Assembly: GCA_003255025.1 (NCBI GenBank)
Contig: QANY01013229.1
Span: 372,001 to 436,000, forward strand
Length of the DNA stretch: 64,000 bases
From: Datisca glomerata
Lineage: Eukaryota > Streptophyta > Magnoliopsida > Cucurbitales > Datiscaceae
Direction of reading: 5' to 3'
The notes below the pieces were generated by a model. That model was not told where the DNA came from. It was given only the letters and a program-made list of their open reading frames with translations, and did no database searches. The position numbers and the translations under genes are program-made. Below are positions 21,612 through 34,800 of the stretch, in pieces (positions within the stretch are counted from its first letter, which is position 1; every line of letters starts with the position of its first letter).

Positions 21612-23980
21612 ATGGAAGAATAAGAAGGTTGCTCTAGTAGCTTTGATAGCAATGAAGATAGACTTTATAAACTATAACCTGCCAACAAAAGTAAGATGCT
21701 TATTATCCCAAACTTTTGCTTTAGAAATAATCATGTCAACTAGAATCTTGTCAACTAGAATCTCACACTTAGTCTTGCTTAGTTTAGTGGAAATGAGAGA
21801 ACTGCCAAGATATCTAACAGGAAGCACTTCTTGAGAGAAACCGGTAATAGAAAGGATACTAACTTGTTCAGCTCATCGCTATTGAGAAAAATATACTCTT
21901 CTTAGAGACATTGGGATTCAAACCTGAGAGAGCCCTACAGTGATTAATGCCCTCTTTAATTAGTAAAGAAAAGGTTAACCACCTTGTCATTCTTGCATCT
22001 CCAATGGAATTGAAACCCAGGGATGGTGGCACAATGCTATAAATTTTAAGTAAGAACTTCCATAGCAATAACAAAAAGGTAGGAGGAGAGAGGATCTCCC
22101 TGCTAAGCCTTCTACCACCCTGAAAAACCCCCTGCAAACCTCCATTAATATTGATAAAATAGGTTTGAGTTGTAACACACTCCATCACCCAATTAATGAA
22201 TCTAGGAGGCATACCAATGCTATGGAGAACCTTACCAAGGAAGGGACAATTCGCACTATCATAAGCTTTGAGAAGATCAACCTTGAGAGCACATCTAGGA
22301 TAGAATGAGTTTTTCAACAACTCTTGAGGGAGAAGGATATTATCTGAGATGGAACTACCAGGTATAAAAGTTGTCTAGTTGAGACTGATGAGGTTAGGCA
22401 AGATGCTTTTTAGTCTACTAGCCAGAATAGAAGTAATGCACCTGTAGAAAATATTGCAACATGCAATAGCTATTAACTCAGATACCTTGCTAGGGTTAGC
22501 CACTTTAGGAACAAGAGTGATATCCGTATTATTGAAAAGCTTTAGGAGTTCCCTAGTTTGAAAGAATTCTAGGACTACAACATTCACATCATCACCAATA
22601 ATACGCCAATTCCTCTTATAGAAGCTGGCATTAAACCCATCTAGACCAGGAGATTTCCCGTGACTAAAGGAAAAGAAAGTCTTCTTAACCTCTTCAACAG
22701 TGAAAGGCTTAACCAGATTGTTACTCTCTGCAAGACTGATTCTATGAGGAAGGAAGCTCTTGAGAATATCCTTATTAACGTTAGGAGATGGCAGCTACTT
22801 CCCTAAAAGGTCCTTATAAAATTCATCACTAGGTAAGAAAATTGAAGTTTGATCTTCTTCTATGAGCTTTTACAGCCTCAAAGAAGAAGTAGGTATTGCT
22901 GTCCCCAAGATTAAACTAGGAGATCCTAGATTTTTGCATATAAAAGCTTTCCTCGGCAAGCTTCTAGGAATGAAAGTTCTTAAAAGCCTTATTATTAGCA
23001 TTCTAAACTTCCAAAAGGTTAGGATGAACATTAAGCTGTTGTTGAGCTGCTTCTAAGACACTTTTCGCCTCATTAACTCTTCTAGAGATGTCACTGCAAT
23101 AGGAAAAGAAAAAGCTCTTAAGAGCAACCTTTACTAACTTTAGTTTCTTTGTAAGGTTGTACGTAGTAGTACCATACACATCTAAGTTCAATGCATGCCG
23201 AATAGAATAGTCTCAGAAAACCCTCCACATCATCCCATATTTTTAAGTACTTGATTGAGATTTTGTCATTGAATCATCAAGACAAAATTTAAGAAAAGCT
23301 GGACTATAATCAGAACAGCTAGAACTAGCAAAAAAAAAGCCAATGATCTGTTAAAGGTGTTCTTCCAGTGAGAATTGACCAAATTCCTGTCAATTTTAGT
23401 ATGAATGATGGTATTCCACTCTTGATGATTCCACAAAATGTAGAAAGCCCCTGAAAAGTTGAGATCACTGACTTCAATAGTATGCAAACAATTGGTAAAA
23501 TATCTCATGCCTTTATCCTTGTTAAGAGAGCCCCCCTTCTTCTCACCATGATGGATAAACTCATTAAAGTCACCTAGGATGACCCAAGGCAGACTACAAA
23601 TCTCGGGATGAACATAAACCAAGTCCTCCCAAAGCTTCTTTTTGATATTGACATTGTTAGCATCATAAATAAAGGTGCAAATGAAAATAGTAGCTGAGAC
23701 ATTCTCAGTAACCTTACAGTGTATCAATTGGACAGTAGAACCCAAGATAGAAAGATAAAAAAGTAGACGAGTCATAAGCCACCCAAATTCTCCCTAAAGG
23801 ATCCATGGTGTAATTGTTCTCATAGTTCCAGTTGGGAAAATAGTATTCACAAACCTATTAAAATATATAGATTAAACGAGTTTCTAACAGGTCACACCAT
23901 CTCATGTTATGCTTGAATAAAACCCTATTCACCTCTTTATATTAAGGGACTGGTTAAAACCCCAACATTCCAAGTTGCAA
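21612..23980 (-). pseudogene. LINE A ORF2 remnant (endonuclease and reverse transcriptase)
   Basis: The endonuclease part at 23775-23266 has LPWVILGDFNEFIHHGEKKG, the conserved G-D-F-N motif of APE-type LINE nucleases. RT starts at 22587 (TRELLKLFNNTDITLVPKVA, ACCNIFYRCITSILASRLKS). It continues at 22320 (ALKVDLLKAYDSANCPFLGK and CVTTQTYFININGGLQGVFQ), where the KAYDS catalytic Asp is kept. The G-L-R-Q-G-D-P block has decayed. Multiple frameshifts separate the pieces. Confidence 0.85.
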
Positions 23981-24079
23981 TGCTTTCTAACATTGCAAAG
24001 GTTTGTAAATAGGTGAAGAACTCACTTGTTCACCACTCTTAGCTTTCAAATTGGTAGCAGTTTGTCTAAGTCTTTGCCT

Positions 24080-25394
24080 CTATCTAACACTAAGAGAGTT
24101 AATAAAGTAAGCAACAAAATCAATCTCTTTAGCTAGATTACCTTGTTCTTCAGGGACATAGGTTTCTTTAGCTTCCTGGAGATCAGTACAAGGAACATCT
24201 ATATGAGCAATATCACAGACCTCCAGTTGAACCTCCTCATCTAGGGTTTCAGGAAGAACCACTTATAATTCCTTATCTACATTAGGGAGGAAATGATCTT
24301 CAATAAGCTCACAATTAGCATGATTCTTCCTAATGACTTGCACACACTTTTATTTAGGAGGTTTAGCAATCACAGGTTTAGTCACTTTAATTTTAGGTTT
24401 TGGTACTACAATCATGAGTAAAGACTTTGTAGTCTTTACAAATCTTTGGTACCCTCATATATTCAACCACAACCTTTGTCACTTCAATATCTATCTCCCC
24501 TAGATCAATATTGATATCCTTAGGTAGCTTAGAAGAAACATATATCTCAATGCAAACCTTGGCAAAGGACAACTTCACTCCATTGGCAATAACAACATCC
24601 GCATATAGTGGTTTACCCAGAATACTACTTATGCGGAAAATTCCTTTTTGCGTCTATAGAATATGAGGTTAGTTCCACAGCTTCACCCCCAATGGGTTTT
24701 AGTCATTTCATCATTTGTTAACTTCATGCTTGGATTCCATTCTTTAAGAATAATGGGTCTACCCAAATGCAACCAAGGTCCACCCTTTATAATAGTTTCC
24801 TTCTCTTTAAAGGAATGGAACTAAGGGAATGGACGTTGGAGAAGAAGAACCCTTCTTCACTTTCAGCTACCTCTTTCAGACCCTTTGCTCCCCACAGCCT
24901 AAAAGAAGCTTGTTTAATAAAACGGAAAGCAGGTGTCTTCGCCGAAAAATGGCCAACAATGGTGTTTTCCTAAAGTTTAATACACTATTATATAAATTGT
25001 TTCATAATACGATATTTACCACTTCCAGCATCCGGGGGGGGGGGGGGGNNNNNNNNNNNNNNNNGGGGGGGAAGACATTGCTTTGTCTAACTTGATCAAT
25101 CCATTTTCCTCTTTTTTCCTCTTCTTTCTATTCTGAATTATTTTCTTGCTAAAGTCGGTCATCTTCGTCCTTCTTACCAGAAACAACATTTTTACACACT
25201 GAATTCTCTTCAATAACCTCCTTAAATTCTTTTGTAGTTTTTGTAGCCGAGGGTAAAGAGGGGAATTCCTCCTCTGTTTCAATGTTTCTTAAAAATCCAT
25301 TAGTGTTTTCATTTATGACGTCCATGCTTACACAGGAATTACCAAAAAAACTTTTCCCATCATCATCTGCAGTTGCTAAAATAGGAAAGGCCAT
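24080..25394 (-). pseudogene. LINE A ORF1 remnant (nucleic-acid chaperone-like protein)
   Basis: The first open part, MAFPILATADDDGKSFFGNS at 25394, is typical N-terminal ORF1 sequence. The DUF4283-like part and zinc knuckle region read LSFAKVCIEIYVSSKLPKDI, then RVPKICKDYKVFTHDC at about 24578-24400. In LINE C the knuckle is C-x2-C-x4-H-x-C. Here the second cysteine is Tyr and the Gly before His is Thr, so the knuckle is spoiled. The C-terminal acidic tail lies at 24262-24080. An assembly gap falls inside. Confidence 0.75.
25034..25071. other. Assembly gap inside a poly-G tract
   Basis: Fifteen G residues, sixteen N, then seven G. The tract lies within LINE A ORF1, where the sister LINEs have no such run. 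The true length is unknown. It is probably a sequencing or polishing failure, or an artefactual join filled with N. Confidence 0.9.
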
Positions 25395-25674
25395 ATTAAT
25401 GTCCTACACTCAACATCTCTTTCAGCAAATCAATGTCCAAGGACTCATTCTTTGCACTGTTTCCCATAGCTTTGAGAAACTAAAAAGCCATGTTTGCCCT
25501 TATTTCCTTTGAGCTTCAGCATTCCAGATTCGAATGCCTACTTCAATAAGAAACAAGCTCCCAACTTAGGTTCCACGATAAAAAATGGTCACCATGAAAG
25601 CATAAATCTCGAGGAAACCCTAGGATCTTTGAGAGAGAAGCTCTAGGGTAGAAAGAGAGAGAGAAGAATTAATA

Positions 25675-26045
25675 ATGTAATAATGTGAACTTTTAGTTCA
25701 TTAATAACTCAGTTTTTGAGTTCTAAGATACTTTTAAAGAAACTACTAATGTATAAAAGTCTTTAGACGGTAAGAATTGTTCAAATTTCTAATTTTTTAT
25801 AAAATAATTTCTTAAATTATAATTGGATGAAACCTCATTACCATATCAATACTCATCAATAATGTGAATTTTGAGTACATTTATAGCTCAGTGTTTTAGT
25901 TCTAATATGTTCTTAACTAAACTACTAATGTGTAAAAGTCTTCTAACGGTAAAAATTATTTAATTTTCTAATTTTTTGTAAAACAGTTTCTTCTGTTGTA
26001 ATATGAAGAAATCTCATTAACATATCAATATTCATCAATAATGTC
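25675..26045. repeat. AT-rich 180-bp tandem repeat, two monomers between LINE A and LINE B
   Basis: Landmarks AATGTGAA at 25682 and 25861 and AATGTCCA at 26040 give a period of 179 bp. Each monomer carries ACTACTAATGTATAAAAGTC, then a GACGGTAA core, then ATCTCATTAACATATCAATA. The same unit forms the longer array at 44204-45868. Confidence 0.85.
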
Positions 26046-26304
26046 CATTTTTTTGTTAAAAGAGTAAATATTATAACAAAGAAAACACATGTATACAGTT
26101 CAAGGGGTATACCCTAGGAAAAAATAAAGCCAAAAGGCAAAACAAATAAAAGGCAACTAGAAAACTAGAGAACAACTAGAACACTAGTACAAATTCTCTA
26201 CAACAACTTCAAGACTATAATACTTGACAAACTGTAAGTAGATAAGCCTATATATAATCAAGCCAATGATCTTCTTCAAAAGGAAAGAACGATCAAGAAT
26301 CTTT

Positions 26305-29300
26305 TCAATAAAAGTTATCATATTTATCTCTTGCCAAGTGCAATAAACTAGTATATAAAACACAAGTATGACTTGGACAGCACAGATGAAACTCGAGTGA
26401 GAAACCTGATAGTCCATAGAAGATATTCCTCCCAAAGGAAGCTACACAAACCACATTACAACTGTTAAGAAGCTGCATCAAGATATTATTAATAACATGA
26501 CACGTATAGAATAAGTGAGCCACTATTCCACAGCCATAAACATAGAAAATACGATCTAAACCTACTGAAATGCACCATTTTGAGATTATATCCTTGGTAG
26601 AAAGCCTGTTTAAACAAGAAAGCCGTGCTATAAAAGAGAATTTGGGGATATGACCTACAAAACAAACAATAAGAGTCCAATAAACCTTCTTCTGATAAGG
26701 AGCCAAGCTTGAGTAAGTAGAACTGATAAGGAAGGAGCCTTCAGAAGCAGTCCAAAGCCAAGCATCCGCATTACCATTGGGGTTTCCAAAATCAAGACTT
26801 TCCCCAATGTTAGCCAATACAAAAGCTGAATTGTTCTCAGGCCAACACCATATTCTACACCTCATTAACATAAACAAAGAAGTTTTAAGGGGCAAACCAG
26901 TATCCATCACCAAATTTGGACCACCGACACTGTATAAGATCCCCCTCAAATGCCAAGGATCATTAAAATAAAGTATTGCCATCTCCAATCTTAGCATAGC
27001 AGTATTGAGCTAGAAGGGTCAGCAGACTATTTGACACTAAACATGGAGTGTTTCTTCAAAAGGTTGTGATAGCGCCAAGCAACCCATAAAGACTCCTTAG
27101 CCTTAGTCATAATCCTTTAGAAATGTTTGGATACTGCTACTTTGTTTCATGTAGTTAAATCTCTAATTACTAGGCCTCCTTCCTCCAAAGACAGACAAAC
27201 AAGGTTCCAAGGGACCTTAGCACCAGTAACTTAGTATTGTTACTACTCCACAAGAAGTTTCTCAATGATGAATTGATGTTCTTCATGAAAGATTTGGGTA
27301 GGATAAAAAGGCTAGACCAATACCCTTGAATGGAAAAAAAATTGACCTAATAAGTTGGAATCTACTTGTATAGGATAAAAATATGTTTTCCTATGATCTT
27401 ATCCACAAGCACCTCGCAATGAGCCTTATTGATCTTTGTAAAAATAATAGGTACCCCTAGATACTTGATAGGAAGAGTTCCTTTGGTAAAGCCATTGACT
27501 GTCAAAATAGAGAAGAAAAATGTTGCTCTTGGATACCAAAAAAGAGTAAGACCATCATCCTTCATAGTTTTGACAAAATTGAAATCACCATTATAAAACA
27601 CTAAAATATCATCAATAAACACACAAATTAACAATCTTATCCCACTTACATCTCCAATGGAATTGAAACGATGGGAGAGTAGAAGCTTTCTTCAAAATAC
27701 CTATGAGAACCTCTATGCCAAGGAAAAATAGATAAGGGGATAAAGGATCACCTTACCTAAGACCCCTACCTCCCTGGAAGTGACCATGAAAACCTTCGTT
27801 AAAGTTGAATGAATATCATGGAGTAGTGACACACTCCATGATCTAGTCAACTAATCTACAGGAAAGCCAAAAGCATGAAAAAATTTACCAAGAAAAAACC
27901 AGCTTATAGTATCATAAGATTTTACGATATCCACCTTCATAGTGCATTTAGGGCTATTAGTCTCCCTGTGGTAACCTTCATGATCTCCTGTGATAGAAGG
28001 ATGTTGTGAGAGATAACATCCCAGGTACAAAAGTAATCTGATTGAGGCATATAAGACTTAGAAGCACACATTTCAACCTATTAGCAATCAACTTGGTGAT
28101 GCACTTGTAGAACAAGTTGCAATAAGCAATAGGTCTCCAATATGTTACCCGTATTGTATTAGGAATTTCAGGAATGAGGGTAATTGTAGTGGTATTAAGC
28201 TGCTTCAACAAATCCCCATGGTGAAAGAATTCTAGGAATGCTTCACATACATCCTTACCAACAGTATCCTAAGACTTGAAAAAAAAGCTGAGAACCCATA
28301 TGGCCTAGGGGATTTAGAATCCCCAAAGGAGAAGAAAGTGTGTTTGATGTCTTCTTGAAAAAAAAAAGGCTGAGTAAGAGACTCATGCAAGTTAGGGTCA
28401 ACCTTAGAAGGGAGGACAATCCCAATTTAGATCGAGTATAGCATCTTGAGTTCCCAAATGATTCATGAAATAAGTCACGAACCGCTCCTGTATATCATCA
28501 TGATTGTCAAGGATGTAGCCCTCCTCATTCATAAGCAAGGAGAAAGTAGATCATCTTTGATGGGATTTCATAACATTGAAAAATAATTGAGTGTTACTGT
28601 CCCCCCAAGTTAAGCCATGCAATCTTAGATTTTTGCATATAAAAGCTCTCCTCAGCTAGAGCCCACTTCTGCAATTATTTGCTAGCTTATCAAGCTTGAA
28701 CCTGAAGAGTAGCATTATCATGCCTACATTGAAGCTTCTGGTAGGCTAAGTTATAAAGTTCTCTAGCTTTAGAAGTCCTTCTAGAAATATCATTGCAAGA
28801 AAATCTATTGAAGTGTCTCAAAGCTTTCTTCACATTATGTAGTTTCTGAGACAATCTGGAAATAATAGTAACCTCCATTAGAAGAATCCATTTGTCTTCC
28901 ACAACTTTAAAATAACCATCAATCTAAGTCCATAACTGATAAAAATGAAAGGGCCCCTTTTTCAGAAAAGAATACACAGGAGGAATCAAAACATGATTGC
29001 CATTGCACATTTGAAAGGACCATATCAATCTTAGACATGATGTTGCTCCCACCAGGTTGGTGATTCCACCATGTAAAAATTGTCCAGAGTATCTAAGATC
29101 TATCATGCCAATATGGTAAAGGCAGTCTGTGAAAGATCTCATCCCCTCATCCCATTAAACATCCCCCTCCCACACCTACCTTCTCACTTGGGTGAGTGAT
29201 TTCATTGAAATCCCCAAAAATAATCCAAGGAGAAGATGTACATCTACTCAAATTAAAGTATTTTGATGGAATAATGTATCAATTAAGAAGTACACAGATT

Positions 29301-29500
29301 AACATTAGTCCAAAATAAAGATGGATTATAAGTAATCCAAATCCTCCCAAAAACAGCAAAAGGATAATTGTTAAGAACTTCCTAGTTTGGGATAATAGAT
29401 TGAACAATTCTATGGTAGTGTTTGAATTTGACCCTAGTTCAACCAATGCACACAAATCCAGATGATATTATCTATAAACCCTCCTCAAACCAGAATGTTT
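26305..29500 (-). pseudogene. LINE B ORF2 remnant (endonuclease, RT, zf-RVT)
   Basis: The endonuclease is represented by 29142-28924 (LYHIGMIDLRYSGQFLHGGI). RT pieces are at 28211-27978 (LKQLNTTTITLIPEIPNTIR, then AYCNLFYKCITKLIANRLKC) and 27634-27362 (FIDDILVFYNGDFN, with the F-I-D-D version of the catalytic F-A-D-D box, and LPIKYLGVPI). The C-terminal zf-RVT module at 26700-26470 reads FSFIARLSCLNRLSTKDIIS followed by a degenerate cysteine/histidine stretch. The enzyme would nick DNA and copy its own RNA; the frame is too broken to work. Confidence 0.85.
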
Positions 29501-29625
29501 TCTAGGTTTATTAAAACCTCTAACATTCCAACAAGTAAAATTTATCATTTAATGGGGGGTTTGAGGTAAAGAATTCCCAAGCTAGCCCCACAAGCATTAT
29601 GCTTAGTAGTAAGTTTTCTTTTCCT

Positions 29626-31319
29626 TTACCTCTGTCTAGCAGTTAGGGTTGGGCTTGAAAAAGTACCAGAGTCAGAATTAACATGATCCTTAGAATGAGG
29701 ACTAACAACTTGGGGCTCAGAATGAGCCTCCAAAAGATCATATTGTGCTTGGTGATCCTCGAACTGCACATTAACATCTTTACTTCCCACCACATGCTCA
29801 TAAGCCTCAATAGACTCCATCACAATAATGATATGATCTTGCGCATCAACTTTGTCTAGAACAAATGCCTCAGGATGCTCTAATTCAATTAAAATGTCAT
29901 CATTGTCCTCCAAGTTCTTAGGGAGATAGATTGGAAGCCCCTCAATTTCCTTCTTCTTGCCCTTCCTTTAGACTTGTATCCATTACTATCTTGGTTTTGG
30001 AGCAGGCTTATGGGCTTCAGAAGGCTTCTTCTTTCTAACTTGTTAAGAGCAATCATGACCAAATACTTGGCATGACTTGCATCTCTTAGGTATGCCAAGA
30101 TATTCCACCTCCACTTTTACCTCATCAATGCTATAAGCTTCAAGGTCAATGCCAATAGATTTAGGTAGCTCAGAAAATACATCTATTTCCACACAAACTT
30201 GAGCAAACTAGAGCTTGGTGGCACTAACAATCATTACATCTGAAAGAAGTGGTCTCCCTATAATACTAGTCAGGCTATTAATTCCATTTTGAGCCCAGAT
30301 AATGGAATGGATATTCCATAATCTCACCCAAATATGTATCTTATCAATCTCCTCCTCGTTAAGCTTTATATGAGGAGCCCACTGCTTAAGAATCAGAGCC
30401 TTGCCTAAGAGCTTCCATGGCCCACATTGAGAATATTATCTTTCTAAAAAAAGTAAGGAGAAACACAAAAAGAAAAAGCCATTATCATATATGTCTCTAC
30501 AACTTCACGTAATCTCTTATTTTTCCAAAGACTTTGAGCATGTTGATTAACAACGTAAACGGAATGATCTTTGTCAAGAAAATAGCCCACTAAAGTGTGT
30601 TCCTGCTACTTCAAACCTATTCAAGAACCATCTCATGTATTTTATATTTTCCACTAATAGCATCCTTGCAAGGTTAAGAATCATTAATAAGAAGATGAAC
30701 ATTAGGCTTCCTAATCCTATCCACCCATTTGGCCTTAGCCACACCCATTGAACATGTAAAACTAAATTCAAACCAGATCCAAAACCAGAAGTCTCCTTAG
30801 ATTTCTCATTGATAACAACCTTATACACTATGTTATCAGTAAGATCAGGATTCTGCACATTATTCTTAGCACTGACACTTTGCTCTGTTTCAAGTTTGAA
30901 GGCAGAGCAGGAAAGTCCTTATCTTTATCAAGGTTTCCGTTAAATTTCATGGGAGCCGTTGCATCAACATCCTTAGCCAAAGAAGAAGTTTTCTCCCGTG
31001 GGGAAGAAACGGGAACAACAATATTATTTTCGACAGTTTTCCCCGACTCAGAAAAGGCTTCTAAATCCAGTAAACTACCCAAAGTCACCTAGGATGACGA
31101 GAATGCAATTGTCATCGGTGGCCTACCATGACCATGACCATGCTTCATGACAGCTTTGGTTTCAGAACCATGAGGTAAGAGAAAGACGACCTCCAATACC
31201 CTAAGGTTAGAACCCGCATTCACGTTCGAACCATGCAGGGCATGCAAAACATCCCTACGAATGCCCTTCATGCTCTCACAGACTCCCAAATAACGCCCTA
31301 AGCTCCTTGACACGAGCAC
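29626..31319 (-). pseudogene. LINE B ORF1 remnant
   Basis: N-terminal open pieces are at 31319-31089 and 31088-30828 (VEAFSESGKT-type acidic/Ser linker, then FNGNLDKDKDFPALPS, a typical plant LINE ORF1 motif). The zinc knuckle at about 30100-30050 reads E-Y-L-G-I-P-K-R-C-K-S-C-Q-V-F-G-H-D-C, so C-x2-C-x4-H-x-C is intact and is followed at once by a stop. The acidic C-terminus lies at 29913-29626 (ELEHPEAFVLDKVDAQDHII). Confidence 0.8.
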
Positions 31320-31429
31320 TCAAATCAAGGAAGATTGTTAACCATGGAAGCACACAAACCAAGAAAACTCTAGGAGCCTAGAGAGAGAAGCCCTAAAAAG
31401 AGAGAGAATGTAATTATATATATATAAAA

Positions 31430-31690
31430 TAATAATGTAATGATGTGAATTCATCAATAATGTGATTTTTCTCATTATTAATATCAATATTCATTAATAA
31501 TATGAATTTTTAGTTCATTAATAGCTCATTTTTTTAGTTCTAAGATATTTTTAACGAAACTACTAATGTATAAAAGTCTTATGACGGTAATAATTGTTTA
31601 ATTTTCTAATTTTTTGTAAGATAGTTTCTTCTACTATAATTCAAAGAAATCTCATTAACATATTAATATTTATCAATAATGTCAATTTTT
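31430..31690. repeat. AT-rich 180-bp tandem repeat, about 1.4 monomers between LINEs
   Basis: Contains the same ACTACTAATGTATAAAAGTC, GACGGTAA and ATCTCATTAACATATTAATA landmarks as the other blocks, preceded by a rearranged part with three AATAATGT/GATGTGAATT motifs in 60 bp. It separates LINE B from the next LINE 3' ends. Confidence 0.8.
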
Positions 31691-31826
31691 TTGTCAAAAG
31701 AAAAATTATATTAACCAAAAGAAAACATATAGTTACAATGGGCATGTCCTAGGATAAAAGAAAGCAAAGGAACACTAAAAGGTTCAAAAACCCTAAAACA
31801 ACAATCACACTAGACCCATCTATCTA
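31691..31826 (-). mobile_element. Very short LINE 3'-end insertion
   Basis: About 135 bp starting (on the minus-strand 3' side) with a T-run and GTCAAAAGAAAAATTATATT, similar to the LINE C end at 31845 and the LINE B end at 26046. It is followed on the right by AATAATAATGTGATTTT, a second copy of the repeat motif seen on its left. This looks like a severely 5'-truncated LINE copy flanked by a target duplication. Confidence 0.6.
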
Positions 31827-31845
31827 AAATAATAATGTGATTTTT

Positions 31846-34800
31846 TTTTGTCGAAAGGAAAAAATATATTAACCAAAAGTAATCTCTCTCTAACCATATA
31901 AATAATCTTCCTAAAGATAAGAGAGGAATACATGATTTTACCCATGAAGATCCTTCTATTCCTTTTCAACAACAAGCAATAAGTGAAAGTAGAGATAACA
32001 AGCATAGATTTCAACAAAAAGTAAGACTTAGGGTTTTAAGAGAAATTATCTTCAGAATCAGCTCATTCCAAATCATGAGAAGGTAGAAGCTATCACATCT
32101 CTCCAATAAAGGCTCAAGTATCAGTCTACAAAAGGGGCAACCACAAAGCAAATGATGCACAGACTCATCTTCATCAATGCAAAACACACATTCCATACTA
32201 ACTCCATTATTCCACTTTGAGGTTCTGTCTTTGGTGTTGAGTTTGTTGAGGAGAGCATGCCAAAATATAAAAGAACATTTTGTAATGTTCCAAAAAACCA
32301 AACTAAGTGACACCAAAGGATATGCTCCTAATGAGAGGACAAAGTATAATGAGTGCAGCTGGTAGAAAAAGAACCATTCTTATTGCAGTCCAAGACCAAC
32401 TATCATCAGCCAGAGCAGGAAGACCACGAGGAATGTGGAGGTTTTGTAGACTGAAATAGAGCTTCAGTAACATGGCTAGGCCATCTCCAATCCCCCTTCC
32501 TAATAAAATGGGACACTAGTCAATGTAGAGGTAAACCAGTCAAGATAACAAACTCCCTTCCAAACCTATGAAAATAATGCCATCATTGTGCCAAGGATCA
32601 GTAAAATGTAAGAAGACTGCCCATAGAATGATATCTGAATTCTAGCGATGGTTTCATTACCGATATTGAGCTTGCAAAATTGAGAAAGCGTTTCCCTGAT
32701 TCTGATAAAATTTCTCCAAGACAAGGATGGATTTTCCCCCATCTTCACAGTGAAGATAGAATGCCCTTTGAGAAGATTGTGATTATACCAAGAAAACCCA
32801 AAGAGAATCCTTATCTCTTCTAGCAAGCTTCCAGAAGTGTCTATACATAGCAGCAATATTCCAAATATTTAAGTCTTTGAGATTAAAGCCACCTTCCCAG
32901 AAAGAAATGCAAACCTGGCTCCAAGAAACTTTAGCACTTGCACTATGCTCAATATTACTTGTCCAAAGGAAATTCCTTAAAACAGAATTGATCATCTTTA
33001 TAAAATTTTAAGGAGAATAAAGAGGCTACTCCAATAGCTCTGAATGACTGTGAGGTTAGCTCTAATAAGCTGCAACCTGCCTGTAAAAGTGAGATGTTTA
33101 TTCTCTCAAGCTTTGGTCCTACTAGTGAGCTTGTCCACCACAATTTCACTGTTTATTTTCCCCAACTTGGTAGATATGAGAGGAATATCAAGGTATCTGA
33201 CTGGGAGAGTCCTTTAGAAAACCCTGTGAAAGAAAGAATATTGTCTACCTCCTCCTCCAACACTATAAAGAAAAAAATAGAACTCTTGACCATATTAGGT
33301 TTTAAACCCGAGAGAGCACTAAAAATGTCAAAATCCTTCATAACCACCTTGACAGCTTGAGTAGAACATTTACAAAAGATTAATAAGTCAACTGCAAAAC
33401 AAAGATTAACAAGTCTGTCTTTTTTACATCTAAAGTGAAACTGAAACCCAGGTAAAGTAGTGAAAGTCTGCATAATCCCTGTAAGAACCCCCATCACAAG
33501 AACAAGAGAGATAAGGAGAAAGAGGATCCCCTTGTCTCAAACCTCTCCTACCCTTAAAGAACCCATGGAGGCTGCCATTAATGTTTATAGAATAGGTTGG
33601 GGTGGTAACACACTTCATGAACCCATCTGCAAACCTAGAAGGAAGACCAATACAAAGTAGCACTTTGCTAAGAAAAAACCACACTACGCTATCATAAGCT
33701 TTAAGTAAGTCCACTTTCAAAGCACATCTAGGAGAAACAGTCTCTATGATAGCTTCTCAATAATTCTTATAAAAGGAGAATATTATCTTAAATGGCTCTT
33801 CCATGAACAAATGCAGTTTGGTTCAAACTGATCAAGCTAGGTAAAGTAGTCCTTAATCTCTTGGCCAACATAGAAATAATACATTTGTAGAACAAATTAC
33901 AGCAAGCAATAGGCCGATATTCAGAAACTTTGCTAAAACTATTAACTTTAGGAACAAGTGTAATGGTAGTGTTGTTAAAAACCTTAAGCAGTTCTCTAGT
34001 GTGTAAAAACTCTAACACAACAACACAAACATCATCTCCAAGAATATGCTAGTTCCTCTTGAAACAATTATCATTGAAACCATCATTCCTTGGAGCTTTT
34101 CTATCATTAAAAGAGAAGAAAGTAGCCTTAACCTCTTTAGTAGTAAAAGCCTGGATCAAGATCTCCATGTCTGCCTGAGAAACCTTCTTGGAAAGGAACT
34201 TGTCAAGAATATCCCGATTAATATTTGGAATATTAAGCTACTTTCCTAAAAAATCTTGATAAAAATCTATAATTAACTTCTAAAGAGAAGTGGGATTATT
34301 GATAAGAGTATCTTGATCATCAGTCAAACATTTTAAGCTATATTTTCTTCTATGAGCTTTAACTGATTCAAAGAAGACAAAAGTATTACTACCTCCAAGA
34401 TTAAGCTAAGAATTCCTTGACTTTTGCATGTACAAACTTTCTTCAGCAAGCTTCCAAGAATAATAAGATTGATAAGCCATTTTAGTGTCTTATTGAGCTT
34501 CAAGCAAGGGGAGTTGCAAGTCTAGATTCTGTTGAGCCTTTTCTAAAGCCACTCTAGCATCATGAACTCTTAGAAATGTCGCTACAATGTATTGACTTAA
34601 AGGAACTGAGAGCAAGCTTCACTTCCTTTGGTTTCTTAGCCAACTTGTAGATAGCCGTGCCATACATCTCCAAGCTTTAAGCTTGTTGGATTAGGTCAGA
34701 AAAAACCTCAATGTCAACCCAAAAATTAAAGTATTTAAAAGGAGGTTTCTTTCTTGAAGCATCAGGGAAAATTTTACCGATACCAGGACTATGACTTGAG

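Larger units (their letters stand above)
21612..25668 (-). mobile_element. L1-type LINE A, 3'-truncated, degenerate
   Basis: Reading down the minus strand from a GAGAG-rich 5' region (about 25620-25668), there is ORF1 (25400-24090), an endonuclease (about 23980-23270), a linker and reverse transcriptase (22600-21612). The element stops inside RT; the zf-RVT tail and A-tail are missing. It abuts the 180-bp tandem repeat at its 5' end. A poly-G/N gap lies inside it. Frames are broken throughout, so it cannot be active. Confidence 0.88.
26046..31405 (-). mobile_element. L1-type LINE B, near full length but degenerate
   Basis: It runs from a GAGAG-rich 5' region at about 31405 through ORF1, endonuclease, RT and zf-RVT to a 3' end at about 26046, where a short A-tail (seen as T-run on the plus strand) meets the tandem repeat. 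At about 5.36 kb it is the most complete LINE here. Stops and frameshifts in both ORFs make it inactive. LINE A and LINE C are diverged relatives with the same architecture. Confidence 0.88.
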
